From Deltaproteobacteria bacterium (GTDB lineage Bacteria > Desulfobacterota_B > Binatia > UBA9968): DNA of 25,668 bases. The first letter of the stretch is position 1; each line of letters opens with the position of its first letter. The notes beneath the pieces were generated by a model that was not told where the DNA came from, ran no database searches, and was given only the letters and a program-made list of their open reading frames with translations. Of this stretch, positions 7,947 through 14,603 are shown piece by piece. A program made the position numbers and the translations under genes. The stretch is taken from contig JACPSF010000126.1 in NCBI GenBank assembly GCA_016193385.1, forward strand, positions 1 to 25,668, in the 5' to 3' direction.

Positions 7947-8483
7947 TTATCCGACCGGAGGCTTCTCTGCTGGAGCCGCATCCCCGTTTGCGCTCTTCAT
8001 GAGCTGATGGACCAGGCTCGACTCGCGCTTGTAAAAGCCTTCCGTATGGAAAGATTCCGGCAAGCGAAGTAGCTCGTAATCCAAGTGATGGCAGAGTTCA
8101 TGAATCAGAGTGCGCAAAAACGTGCGGAATGCGACCACCTGACGCCGTTGCGCCGTGCGCATCCACACGGTGATCGAGGGGGGATCCCGGCCAGCGCCGG
8201 GAGTATACAGCCCGTGAAGCTCCCCCCACTTCCGCGAAGGGCGAACCGCCAGCACCTCCACCCGGACCGGCGTAACTCTAAGGAGGTTCGCAAGTAGCGA
8301 AACCAGTTTTTGGCTGGCCACTCGGGTTAACGGCCGGTTCCCGCTCCCGAGCGCACGCTCCACCTCCTCCACCGCGCCGCCCACCGCGGGGAGAAGAGAC
8401 AGGGACAGGATCGTGATCTCATCGCTACGCCGGTAAATGCGCTGCGCCGCCCGCGTCAGCCGACGGTAATAAGCAAACACCAT
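7947..8483 (-). CDS. Unrecognised HExxH protein, putative zinc metallopeptidase
   Basis: I do not recognise the family. The 178-residue product has no signal peptide. Its key segment is LIHELCHHLDYELLRLP (126-142), containing HExxH with His128, Glu129 and His132. A further set of conserved-looking residues follows: S-x-H146-T-E148-G-F-x-x-R-E154-S-S-L. His146, Glu148 or Glu154 could be the third zinc ligand, as in SprT-like or gluzincin folds. The N-terminal half (about 20-70) is alpha-helical in character, and a predicted beta-rich part (75-112) with WGELHGLYTPG precedes the helix with HExxH, the order seen in many minimal metallopeptidases. It converges with the BenE gene and lies 27 bases downstream of the NCS2 remnant on the same strand. 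Confidence 0.6.
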   Translation of the reverse strand: MVFAYYRRLTRAAQRIYRRSDEITILSLSLLPAVGGAVEEVERALGSGNRPLTRVASQKLVSLLANLLRVTPVRVEVLAVRPSRKWGELHGLYTPGAGRDPPSITVWMRTAQRRQVVAFRTFLRTLIHELCHHLDYELLRLPESFHTEGFYKRESSLVHQLMKSANGDAAPAEKPPVG

Positions 8484-8510
8484 CGGGAACCCCCGGACCT
8501 CGGCCGCTCC

Positions 8511-8725
8511 TCAATGCGGCAGGCCGAAAAGATAGTAGATCAGGCAAAGAAGTCCGAGCAGGACCGACCCGCCGTGCTCGGGCCGACCGGAAGACCCGCG
8601 AAGCTCAAGATGGCCGGATTGACCACGATGATGTACGCCATCGCGACAAAGGCCGTGATGCCGCCGAGGATTTCGGTCCGAACCGTCGTGCCCCGCTCCC
8701 TTACCTTAAAGAAGCGATCCAACAT
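8511..8725 (-). pseudogene. NCS2/AzgA-type purine permease remnant: N-terminus joined to C-terminus
   Basis: From ATG 8725 about 50 residues match the start of NCS2-family guanine/hypoxanthine permeases (MLDRFFKVRERGTTVRTEI, then GITAFVAMAYIIVVNPAIL). The frame then runs into a stop. A shift of one frame reveals the hydrophobic tail LLGLLCLIYYLFGLPH ending in TGA at 8511-8513, as expected of the end of such a permease. Everything between, several hundred residues in intact proteins of 430-450 residues, is missing. This is a deletion derivative and cannot make a transporter. A GAAGGGGA ribosome site and a near-consensus promoter remain upstream, so the loss looks recent. Confidence 0.8.
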
Positions 8726-8804
8726 ATCTGATCCCCTTCACACTCCTGTTACCGTTGACGTCATCGCTCTTCTCACAAACGCGCTGCTCATCGAGTGTCA
8801 GGGG

Positions 8805-8833
8805 ATTATAGTAGTAAAAGCGATGCCTGTCAT
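8805..8833 (-). promoter_or_regulatory. Near-consensus sigma-70 promoter of the permease remnant
   Basis: On the minus strand, ATGACA (8828-8833, five of six to TTGACA), a 17-base spacer and a perfect TATAAT (8805-8810) precede the remnant's ATG 8725 by about 80 bases. The leader carries TGACGTCA at 8756-8763. This is one of the strongest promoter matches in the window, although its gene is dead. Confidence 0.7.
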
Positions 8834-8860
8834 CAAAAATTACCGTGACCTGTTCAGATT

Positions 8861-8878
8861 TGACGTGCCTGCACGTCA
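8861..8878. promoter_or_regulatory. 18-bp palindrome upstream of the permease promoter
   Basis: TGACGTGC and GCACGTCA are perfect 8-base arms around a CT centre, about 28 bases upstream of the -35 box. The related 8-mer TGACGTCA occurs again at 8756-8763 downstream of the promoter. This is consistent with a dimeric regulator's operator, though nothing here identifies the regulator. Confidence 0.45.
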
Positions 8879-9021
8879 TCGGATAGTCTCCGGGCTAAAA
8901 TGGGGTCCTGGGCCAGACTATGCTCCCTGTCAGGTCCCCTCTCTCCTTGGACGGCGGGCTGGCACGGACCACGAAGGCAGCCTGGGAATTCTCTGTTGCG
9001 CTGGGCGCGCGCTGAGCGACG

Positions 9022-9686
9022 TTAGCGGCCAGCTCGGAGGCGAAGGCCGACGAGGCGTTCGAGCGTCTCCGCGTCGTGCGGCAGGTCGCGCGACCGGGCG
9101 CGATGCGCGATGTTGCCGCCATCGATGACCACGGCTTCTTCGGTGAGCGACAGCGCGTTCTCCGTGTGTGCGCCAGCTCCTCAACGATGAGGGGCGCCAG
9201 GCCCTCGAGCGGCTCATCCAGCAACAAGAGGGCCGGGTTGGTCATGAGGGCCCGGGCGATGGCCAGCATCTGCTGCTCGCCACCCGACAGTTGATTGCCC
9301 TTGGCCTGCCGGCGCTCGGCGAGCCGCGGAAAAAGCTCGAAGACCGCCTTGAGGTCCCATCGCCCGGGCCGAGCCGCGACCGTCAGGTTCTCTTCCAGGG
9401 ACAGGGAGGGGAAGATCTCGCGCTCCTGCGCGACCCAGCCGACGCCGCGGCGCGCCCGCAGATGAGGTGCGAGCCGGGTGATCTCCTCTCCGCGCCAGAG
9501 GATCATGCCACGCGTGACATTGGTGTACCCCATGATGGTGAGGAGCAGCGTCGTCTTGCCGACCCCGTTGCGGCCGACCACGGCCAGGCTGCCCCGCTCC
9601 GGGATCTCGAGCGAGACGTCATCGAGCACGACAGCCTCGCCATAGCCGGCACGGACATGTCTCAGCGCCAGCAACGGCTCAGCCAT
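9022..9686 (-). pseudogene. livF: livF: branched-chain amino-acid-type ABC ATPase, disrupted by a frame-shifting deletion
   Basis: The N-terminal 170 residues are intact: Walker A GRNGVGKTT (39-47), a Q-loop glutamine near 87, signature LSGGEQQ (133-139) and Walker B LLLLDEP (153-159). After PLIVEELAH (about position 9170) the frame becomes nonsense and would run on to 8895. In another frame the normal end continues as HTENALSLTEEAVVIDGG down to a TAA at 9022-9024. The D-loop-to-H-loop segment, roughly 20 residues including VEQ before the switch His, is missing, and the frame is shifted. The junction lies in a CACACAC run. LivF would work with LivG at the inner membrane, so a broken copy should abolish import unless another ATPase substitutes or the sequence is misassembled. 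Confidence 0.75.
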
Positions 9687-10449
9687 GGCGCGCCCCGCCC
9701 AGATACACTTGCCGGACTTCGGGATTGCCGGCGATCTCGTCGGGGCTTCCCTCGACCAGGATGCGCCCTCCGACCATGACGATAATCCGGCTCGCGAAGC
9801 GGAACACGACGTTCATGTCGTGCTCGATGAAAAGCACGGTGAGGTCCTGCGAAAGGCCGGAGATCGCCTCGAACAGCTCGGCACTTTCGTCCTTCGGCAC
9901 TCCGGCCGCCGGCTCGTCGAGCAGCAGCACCTTCGGTTTCGTGGCGAGCGCGAGGGCGATCTCGAGCAGGCGCTGCTGGCCGTAAGCCAGTTCGCGCGTC
10001 AACCGGTAGCAATCCTTGCCCAGCCCGAGCGAAGCGAGAATGCCGTAGGATTTCTCGGCTGAGTCCCGGTAGGCAGGCAGGCGCCGCCACCAGGTCCCGG
10101 CATCGCCCTGCCGTTCGCATACCGCCAGCGTCACCGCCTCCAGCGCGCTCAGATGGGGAAAAAGAGTGTTGATCTGGAAGGTGCGGGCGAGGCCGCGCCT
10201 CACGCGCGCCTCGGGTTTGAGCGACGTGATCTCCTGCTCGCCAAGGAATATGTGGCCGGCGTCGGGCCGCAGCATCCCGGTCATGAGATTGATCAACGTG
10301 GTCTTGCCGGCGCCGTTGGGGCCGATCAGCGCGTAGCGCACGCCTTCCGGCAACGCGAGATCGATGTCTTTCGCTACGACGAGGGAACCGAAGCTCTTGT
10401 TGAGCCCGCGCGTCAACAACACCGGCCTTCCTACCGCTTTCGCCGCCAT
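9679..10449 (-). CDS. livG: LivG: branched-chain amino-acid-type ABC transporter ATPase
   Basis: This 256-residue cytoplasmic ATPase is full length for LivG. Walker A is GPNGAGKTT (43-51), followed by a Q-loop in ARTFQINTLFP, the signature LAYGQQRLLEIA, Walker B KVLLLDEPAAG and the switch histidine in FIEHDMNVVF. The tail ends VYLGG, typical of LivG. It would pair with LivF on the LivH-LivM membrane dimer. It overlaps livM upstream by 19 bases and livF downstream by 8, pointing to coupled translation. The gene is intact even though its partner livF is not. Confidence 0.92.
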   Translation of the reverse strand: MAAKAVGRPVLLTRGLNKSFGSLVVAKDIDLALPEGVRYALIGPNGAGKTTLINLMTGMLRPDAGHIFLGEQEITSLKPEARVRRGLARTFQINTLFPHLSALEAVTLAVCERQGDAGTWWRRLPAYRDSAEKSYGILASLGLGKDCYRLTRELAYGQQRLLEIALALATKPKVLLLDEPAAGVPKDESAELFEAISGLSQDLTVLFIEHDMNVVFRFASRIIVMVGGRILVEGSPDEIAGNPEVRQVYLGGARHG

Positions 10450-11426
10450 AAGGAGGTCACGCGCGCGACCCCTCCGAGCACCCCGTTAGGGAGAAACATC
10501 ACGACGGCGACGAGCAGCAGGCCGATCCAGAAAAACCAGTATTGCGGGTTGAGGCCGGAAAACTGGTCGCGTGCGACCATGTAGATGATTGCGCCGAGGA
10601 TTCCGCCGTAGAGCCGCCCGGCGCCGCCAAGACTGAGGATCACCAGCACGTCCGCGGAGCGCTGGAAGGAGAGCACCTCGAGCGAGACGGTCGAGGTAGT
10701 CTGCGCGAGCAAGGCCCCGGCAATACCGGCAATCATGGCGGAAATCGTGTAGATCTTTCGGATATGGCCGCGGCTCGGCGCTCCGATCGCGGGCATCCGG
10801 ACCGGGTTTTCGCGAATGCCACGCAACGCCAGACCGAACGGCGAATGGATCAGGCGCCGCGCCACCAGGAACGAGAGAAAGAGAACCACGATGGAATAGG
10901 CGTAGGCGGTGCGGCCGTACAAATCGAACTTGAACGTATCGAGCAGCGGCCAGATGCGCACGCCCTGAAGGCCGTCGGCGCCCCCCGTCAGCCAGGACGC
11001 GCTGTTCGCCGCCTCCTGGAGCAAGAGCCCCATGCCGAGCGTGATCATGATCAGCGCCAGGTGGCGAAAATAGGCGATGACGAGGCCCGCGGCGTACCCG
11101 ACCAGTCCCGCCAGCGCCGATGCGATCACGAGTCCGGAAAGCGGCTCGCCCCAACCGTATTTGGAGACGATCCCGGCGGTGTAGGCGCCCAGCCCGAAGA
11201 AGGCGGCATGCCCGAGCGACACGATCCCCGCGTAGCCGAGGATGAGATCAAGCGACAGCGCAAAGAGCGCGGTGATAGCGATCTGGCTCGCGAGAGATAG
11301 ATAGGACGGCGTCAGCACGAACGGGAGCAGCGCGGCGAGCCAGAAGAGGACCTCGGTACGCTGCCACCGGATTTGCGCTTGCAGATACTGGTGAGGGCCG
11401 ACCGCAGCCTGGGCGAGAACTGCCAT
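10431..11426 (-). CDS. livM: LivM: branched-chain amino-acid-type ABC transporter permease
   Basis: The 331-residue permease has about nine to ten hydrophobic segments and the LivM signatures: SLDLILGYAGIVSLGHAAFFGLGAY near residue 60-85, an EENPVRMP-like coupling helix (GIRENPVRMPAIG) and the RLYGGILGAIIY motif. It forms the transmembrane channel with LivH in the inner membrane. It begins three bases after the livH stop and overlaps livG. Base composition and codon use appear richer in G and C than in the core operons on either side. Confidence 0.92.
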   Translation of the reverse strand: MAVLAQAAVGPHQYLQAQIRWQRTEVLFWLAALLPFVLTPSYLSLASQIAITALFALSLDLILGYAGIVSLGHAAFFGLGAYTAGIVSKYGWGEPLSGLVIASALAGLVGYAAGLVIAYFRHLALIMITLGMGLLLQEAANSASWLTGGADGLQGVRIWPLLDTFKFDLYGRTAYAYSIVVLFLSFLVARRLIHSPFGLALRGIRENPVRMPAIGAPSRGHIRKIYTISAMIAGIAGALLAQTTSTVSLEVLSFQRSADVLVILSLGGAGRLYGGILGAIIYMVARDQFSGLNPQYWFFWIGLLLVAVVMFLPNGVLGGVARVTSLWRRKR

Positions 11427-11429
11427 CGC

Positions 11430-12293
11430 CTATCGCCTCCCGAACAGGCCGGCAGGCCGCCACGTCAGCAAGCCGACCATGACCAGGTAGATGAGAAAGG
11501 AGCCGAGCTGGGGCACGTAGTACTTGCCGGCGACATCGCTGATACCGAGCAGCGTGGCGGCAGCGAACGATCCGCCTATGGAGCCGAGCCCTCCGACCGA
11601 GACCACGATCAGGACGTAGACGAGGTAGGTGAACGCGAACGCGGGATCGAGACCCATGATCTCGATGGCAAGCGCTCCGCCGAGGGCCGCGAGCCCGCTC
11701 CCCAGCGCGAAGGTGATCGCGAACGCGCCGTCCACGTTGATGCCGAGACCGCGCGCCATGCGCTGATTGTCCACCGCCGCGCGCACCTGCGCCCCCAAGC
11801 GCGTCCATTCGAGCGCGGCGGCGAGAACGGACGTGATGACGAGCGCCGCGGCGGCAAGGAAGATCCGGTACACGGCGAAATTGACCCCCATGAACACAAT
11901 GGAGCCGCGCAGGTAGGCCGGCACCTGTACGGGCTGCTGGACCGTCCCGTAGATGTAGGCTGCTCCCGCCACCGACATGAAGACGATGCCGATCGTCAGC
12001 AGGCACTGATCCAGCTCGCTCGCCCGGTACAAGCGCCGGAAAACCGCGCGCTCCAGCACGACGCTTGCTGCCGCGCCCGCAAGAAACGCGACCGGCAGGG
12101 TAGCGAAGAACGGCCATCCCAGCCGGTGCATGAAGGTCACAGTGACGTAGCCACCGAACATGGCGAAGCTGCAGTGCGCCAGGTTGATGAAATTCATCAT
12201 CCCCAGCGTTACCGACAACCCCACCGACAGGAGGAAGAGCAGCATCCCATAGGCGAAGCCGTCGAACAGGACGCCAGCGAGAGGGCCGATCAT
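11430..12293 (-). CDS. livH: LivH: branched-chain amino-acid-type ABC transporter permease
   Basis: This 287-residue permease has the LivH hallmarks: an N-terminal GFAYGMLLFLLSVGLSVTLG segment, MMNFINLAHCSFAMFGGY, the coupling motif ARGLGINVDGAFAITFALGSGLAALGGAL and a C-terminal VGGLGSIGGSFAAATLLG. Around eight membrane segments are seen. It follows livK after a 108-base gap containing a hairpin and is nearly contiguous with livM. Confidence 0.92.
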   Translation of the reverse strand: MIGPLAGVLFDGFAYGMLLFLLSVGLSVTLGMMNFINLAHCSFAMFGGYVTVTFMHRLGWPFFATLPVAFLAGAAASVVLERAVFRRLYRASELDQCLLTIGIVFMSVAGAAYIYGTVQQPVQVPAYLRGSIVFMGVNFAVYRIFLAAAALVITSVLAAALEWTRLGAQVRAAVDNQRMARGLGINVDGAFAITFALGSGLAALGGALAIEIMGLDPAFAFTYLVYVLIVVSVGGLGSIGGSFAAATLLGISDVAGKYYVPQLGSFLIYLVMVGLLTWRPAGLFGRR

Positions 12294-12356
12294 GGGGGAC
12301 TATGCTTCCGGAACGGCTTGACAGTGTCGCGTGTTGAGCGGCGCGTCGCGTCTGCT

Positions 12357-12373
12357 CCAACCGGCGCGGTTGG
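12357..12373 (-). other. Hairpin between livK and livH
   Basis: CCAACCG (12357-12363) and CGGTTGG (12367-12373) form a perfect 7-bp stem around GCG. There is no T-tract. Such a stem after a binding-protein gene could stabilise the upstream mRNA, or trim downstream expression, so that the binding protein is made in excess. This is inferred from position alone. Confidence 0.4.
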
Positions 12374-12401
12374 CGCGGCGCGACCTTGACGTCCGTGTCA
12401 A

Positions 12402-13580
12402 CTACTTCTTCATCCGCGCCTTCACGGGATCCTTCACGTTCTCGATCTTGTCGAACTCGACGTTGACAAGCTGGCCGCCGACCTTCTCCACCCGGCGGAT
12501 ATAGACCGTCTGGACGATGTCGCGGGTTTCCGGATCGATCCAGAGCGGCCCGCGCGGGCTCTCCCACTTCATCCCTTTGGCGGCCGCGATCAGACTCTCG
12601 CCGTCGGTCTTGCCGCCGGTCTTTTTCAGCGCCTCGTAAATGAGGTGCATGCCGTCATAACCACCGATGGCAAAGATGTTCGGGTTGCGCCCGCCGTAGG
12701 CCTGGTTGAATGCCTTCACGAATGTCCGGTTCAGCGCGGAATTGTGGTTACGGTCATAGTGAAACACGGTGATGATGCCGATGGAGACGTCACCCATGCT
12801 TTGCCGCGCCTCGTCTTCAGTCAGCTCGCCCTGCCCCAGGATTTTGGTCTTCTTCGGCTCGATGCCGCGCTCGGCGAGCGCCTTTCCGATCGCCGCGGGC
12901 TGCACTCCGCCCGGCACCCAGACGTAGATCGCTTCAGGATTCAGGTCCTTGGCGCGCTGCACGAACGCGGAGAAGTCGGGATTCGCCACCGGGAACCGCA
13001 CCGAGCCGATGATCTCACCGCCGGCCTCCTTGAACCCCTGCTGAAACGCCCCTTCGGCGTCATGGCCGGGCCCGTAGTCCGAAACCATGGTGTACATTTT
13101 CCTGATGCCGGTCTTGAAGCCCCACGCCCCGAAGGTCTCGTTCAGTTGCGGCACGGTCACCGAAGTGCGCACCATGTATGGCGACTTCGTCGTGATGATC
13201 GCGGTCGCGGCGTTCATCACCACCATGAATTTCCTCGCCTCCGCGGAGACGTCGCCCGCGGCGAGCGCGTTCGGCGTGAGAATGAAGCCCCCGAGTATGT
13301 CCACCTTGTCGCGCACGACCAGCTCCTGCGCGAGCCGCTTGGCTACGTCCGGCGCGATGCCGCCGCTATCCTTGCGGATGAACTCGATCTTCTTGCCCGC
13401 GACGGTGTCGCCGTGCTGCTTCACGTAGAGCTTGATGGCGTTGTCCATTTGCGTGGCCGTGTCGGCGAACTGGCCGGAGTACGGCATGATCAGCCCGATC
13501 CTGATGGTGCCTTGCGCCCAAGCCGACGAAGCGGCGATCAGCGCCGCGACAACGACGAATCCGATCAGCATTCTTCGCAT
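12402..13580 (-). CDS. livK: Periplasmic branched-chain amino-acid-type ABC substrate-binding protein
   Basis: The 392-residue precursor starts with a signal peptide (MRRMLIGFVVVAALIAASSAWA, likely cut near residue 22). A Leu/Ile/Val-binding-protein fold (Peripla_BP_6) follows: TIRIGLIMPYSGQFADTA, VRDKVDILGGFI, a hinge region with DYGPGHDAEGAFQQGF, and NIFAIGGYDGMHLIYEALKKTGG. The family binds amino acids, amides, urea or aromatic acids, and the ligand cannot be told. ATG 13580 is chosen over the open frame back to 13682 because GGGAGG lies seven bases upstream and the signal peptide begins there. It heads the liv cluster, 108 bases after xerD on the same strand, and could be read from its own promoter or by readthrough. 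Confidence 0.9.
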   Translation of the reverse strand: MRRMLIGFVVVAALIAASSAWAQGTIRIGLIMPYSGQFADTATQMDNAIKLYVKQHGDTVAGKKIEFIRKDSGGIAPDVAKRLAQELVVRDKVDILGGFILTPNALAAGDVSAEARKFMVVMNAATAIITTKSPYMVRTSVTVPQLNETFGAWGFKTGIRKMYTMVSDYGPGHDAEGAFQQGFKEAGGEIIGSVRFPVANPDFSAFVQRAKDLNPEAIYVWVPGGVQPAAIGKALAERGIEPKKTKILGQGELTEDEARQSMGDVSIGIITVFHYDRNHNSALNRTFVKAFNQAYGGRNPNIFAIGGYDGMHLIYEALKKTGGKTDGESLIAAAKGMKWESPRGPLWIDPETRDIVQTVYIRRVEKVGGQLVNVEFDKIENVKDPVKARMKK

Positions 13581-13688
13581 AGCTCGCCTCCCGAGAGTTT
13601 GACCCTCTCTTACCCTAGCTGCCGGGCGATGTCCAGTCTTATAAAACCACTCGATGGTTCGCTTCAGCCCTTCTTCTATCATTTCATT

Positions 13689-14603
13689 TCATTTTCCCGA
13701 GGCCCTCTCCCGCGGATGAAACCTGCGATGAACCTCCTTCAAGTGCGCGCGACTCACATGGGTGTAGATCTGCGTGGTCGAGATATCCGCGTGACCAAGC
13801 ATGGACTGGATCGCGCGGGGATCAGCGCCGCCTTCCAGGAGATGGGTGGCAAAGGAGTGGCGCAGGGTGTGTGGCGTCACCCGCTTTTCGATACCGGCGG
13901 CGCGGGCGTAGCGACGAATCAGTTTCCAAAAGCCCTGCCGTGTAAGCTTCTTGCCCGAGCGGCCTACGAATAGAAAGGCGCCGGTCCGTCCCTTGAGCAG
14001 CCTGGGTCTGGCCTCCCGAAGGTAGCATACCAGGCTTTCCCTCGCCCACTTGCCAAACGGAACCAGGCGCACCTTCGCCCCCTTTCCGCGAACGGTCAGG
14101 TAGTCGCCCTGAAGATCGACCTGATGCGTTTGAAGAGTCACCAACTCCGAGACTCTGAGCCCGGTTGCGTACAGCAGCTCGATCATCGCCTGATCGCGCA
14201 ACCCCAGAGGCTTCGACGGATCCGGCCTGGCCAAAAGCCGCCGCATCTCTTCCCGGCTCAGAGTGTGCGGCAGCTTCGGCGAGACTTTGGGGAGGAACAC
14301 AGACGGGAGCGGGTTTTCATCGACAACGCCCTCTTTTTCTAAAAACCGGTAGAGCTGGCGCATCGCGACCACGTTTCGGGCAATCGAGCGCACGCTGAGC
14401 CGCCGCTCCCGCAGCCGCGAGAAATAGGAGCGCAGATGCGGGGCCCGGCACTCTTCCCAAGCCCCGATGCCACGGTCACGGAAAAAATCCGCGGCGCGGT
14501 TGAGATCCCGGCTGTAAGCCTCCAGCGTATTCCGGGATAGCCCCTTCTCTACCGCAAGCATGGAGAGAAAGGCGTCAATGTGACTGCTGAGCCGTTCCTT
14601 CAT
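13689..14603 (-). CDS. xerD: Site-specific tyrosine recombinase XerD/XerC type
   Basis: The 304-residue product has an N-terminal SAM-like core-binding domain (residues 1-90) and a C-terminal catalytic domain. The full catalytic set is present: Arg150 (ATGLRVSEL), Lys174 (GKGAK), His245 and Arg248 (HTLRHSFATH), His271 (GHADIST) and Tyr280 (TQIYTHV). Xer recombinases resolve chromosome dimers at dif. It has the length and motifs of a housekeeping XerD and shows no extra IntI-specific insertion between the two catalytic blocks, so I do not call it an integron integrase. It overlaps the end of glnD by 29 bases and is the last gene of the mutS-amidase-glnD run. Confidence 0.9.
   Translation of the reverse strand: MKERLSSHIDAFLSMLAVEKGLSRNTLEAYSRDLNRAADFFRDRGIGAWEECRAPHLRSYFSRLRERRLSVRSIARNVVAMRQLYRFLEKEGVVDENPLPSVFLPKVSPKLPHTLSREEMRRLLARPDPSKPLGLRDQAMIELLYATGLRVSELVTLQTHQVDLQGDYLTVRGKGAKVRLVPFGKWARESLVCYLREARPRLLKGRTGAFLFVGRSGKKLTRQGFWKLIRRYARAAGIEKRVTPHTLRHSFATHLLEGGADPRAIQSMLGHADISTTQIYTHVSRAHLKEVHRRFHPRERASGK

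Noticed and set aside
8895..9021. The long C-terminal extension of the livF frame down to 8895
   Set aside because: It is a readthrough in the wrong frame after the deletion. The normal C-terminus is found in another frame ending at 9022.
11248..12567. Long minus-strand frame of 439 residues across livH and livM
   Set aside because: Its arginine/glycine/alanine-rich translation is the shadow of GC-rich liv genes in another frame.
12645..13973. Long plus-strand frame of 442 residues opposite livK and xerD
   Set aside because: It is antisense to two well-supported genes, has biased composition and matches no family.
13689..14603. The XerD-type recombinase as the integrase of the cassette array
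   Set aside because: It has standard Xer length and motifs, sits in a housekeeping operon 9 kb from the nearest attC-like site, and lacks a visible IntI-type insertion.
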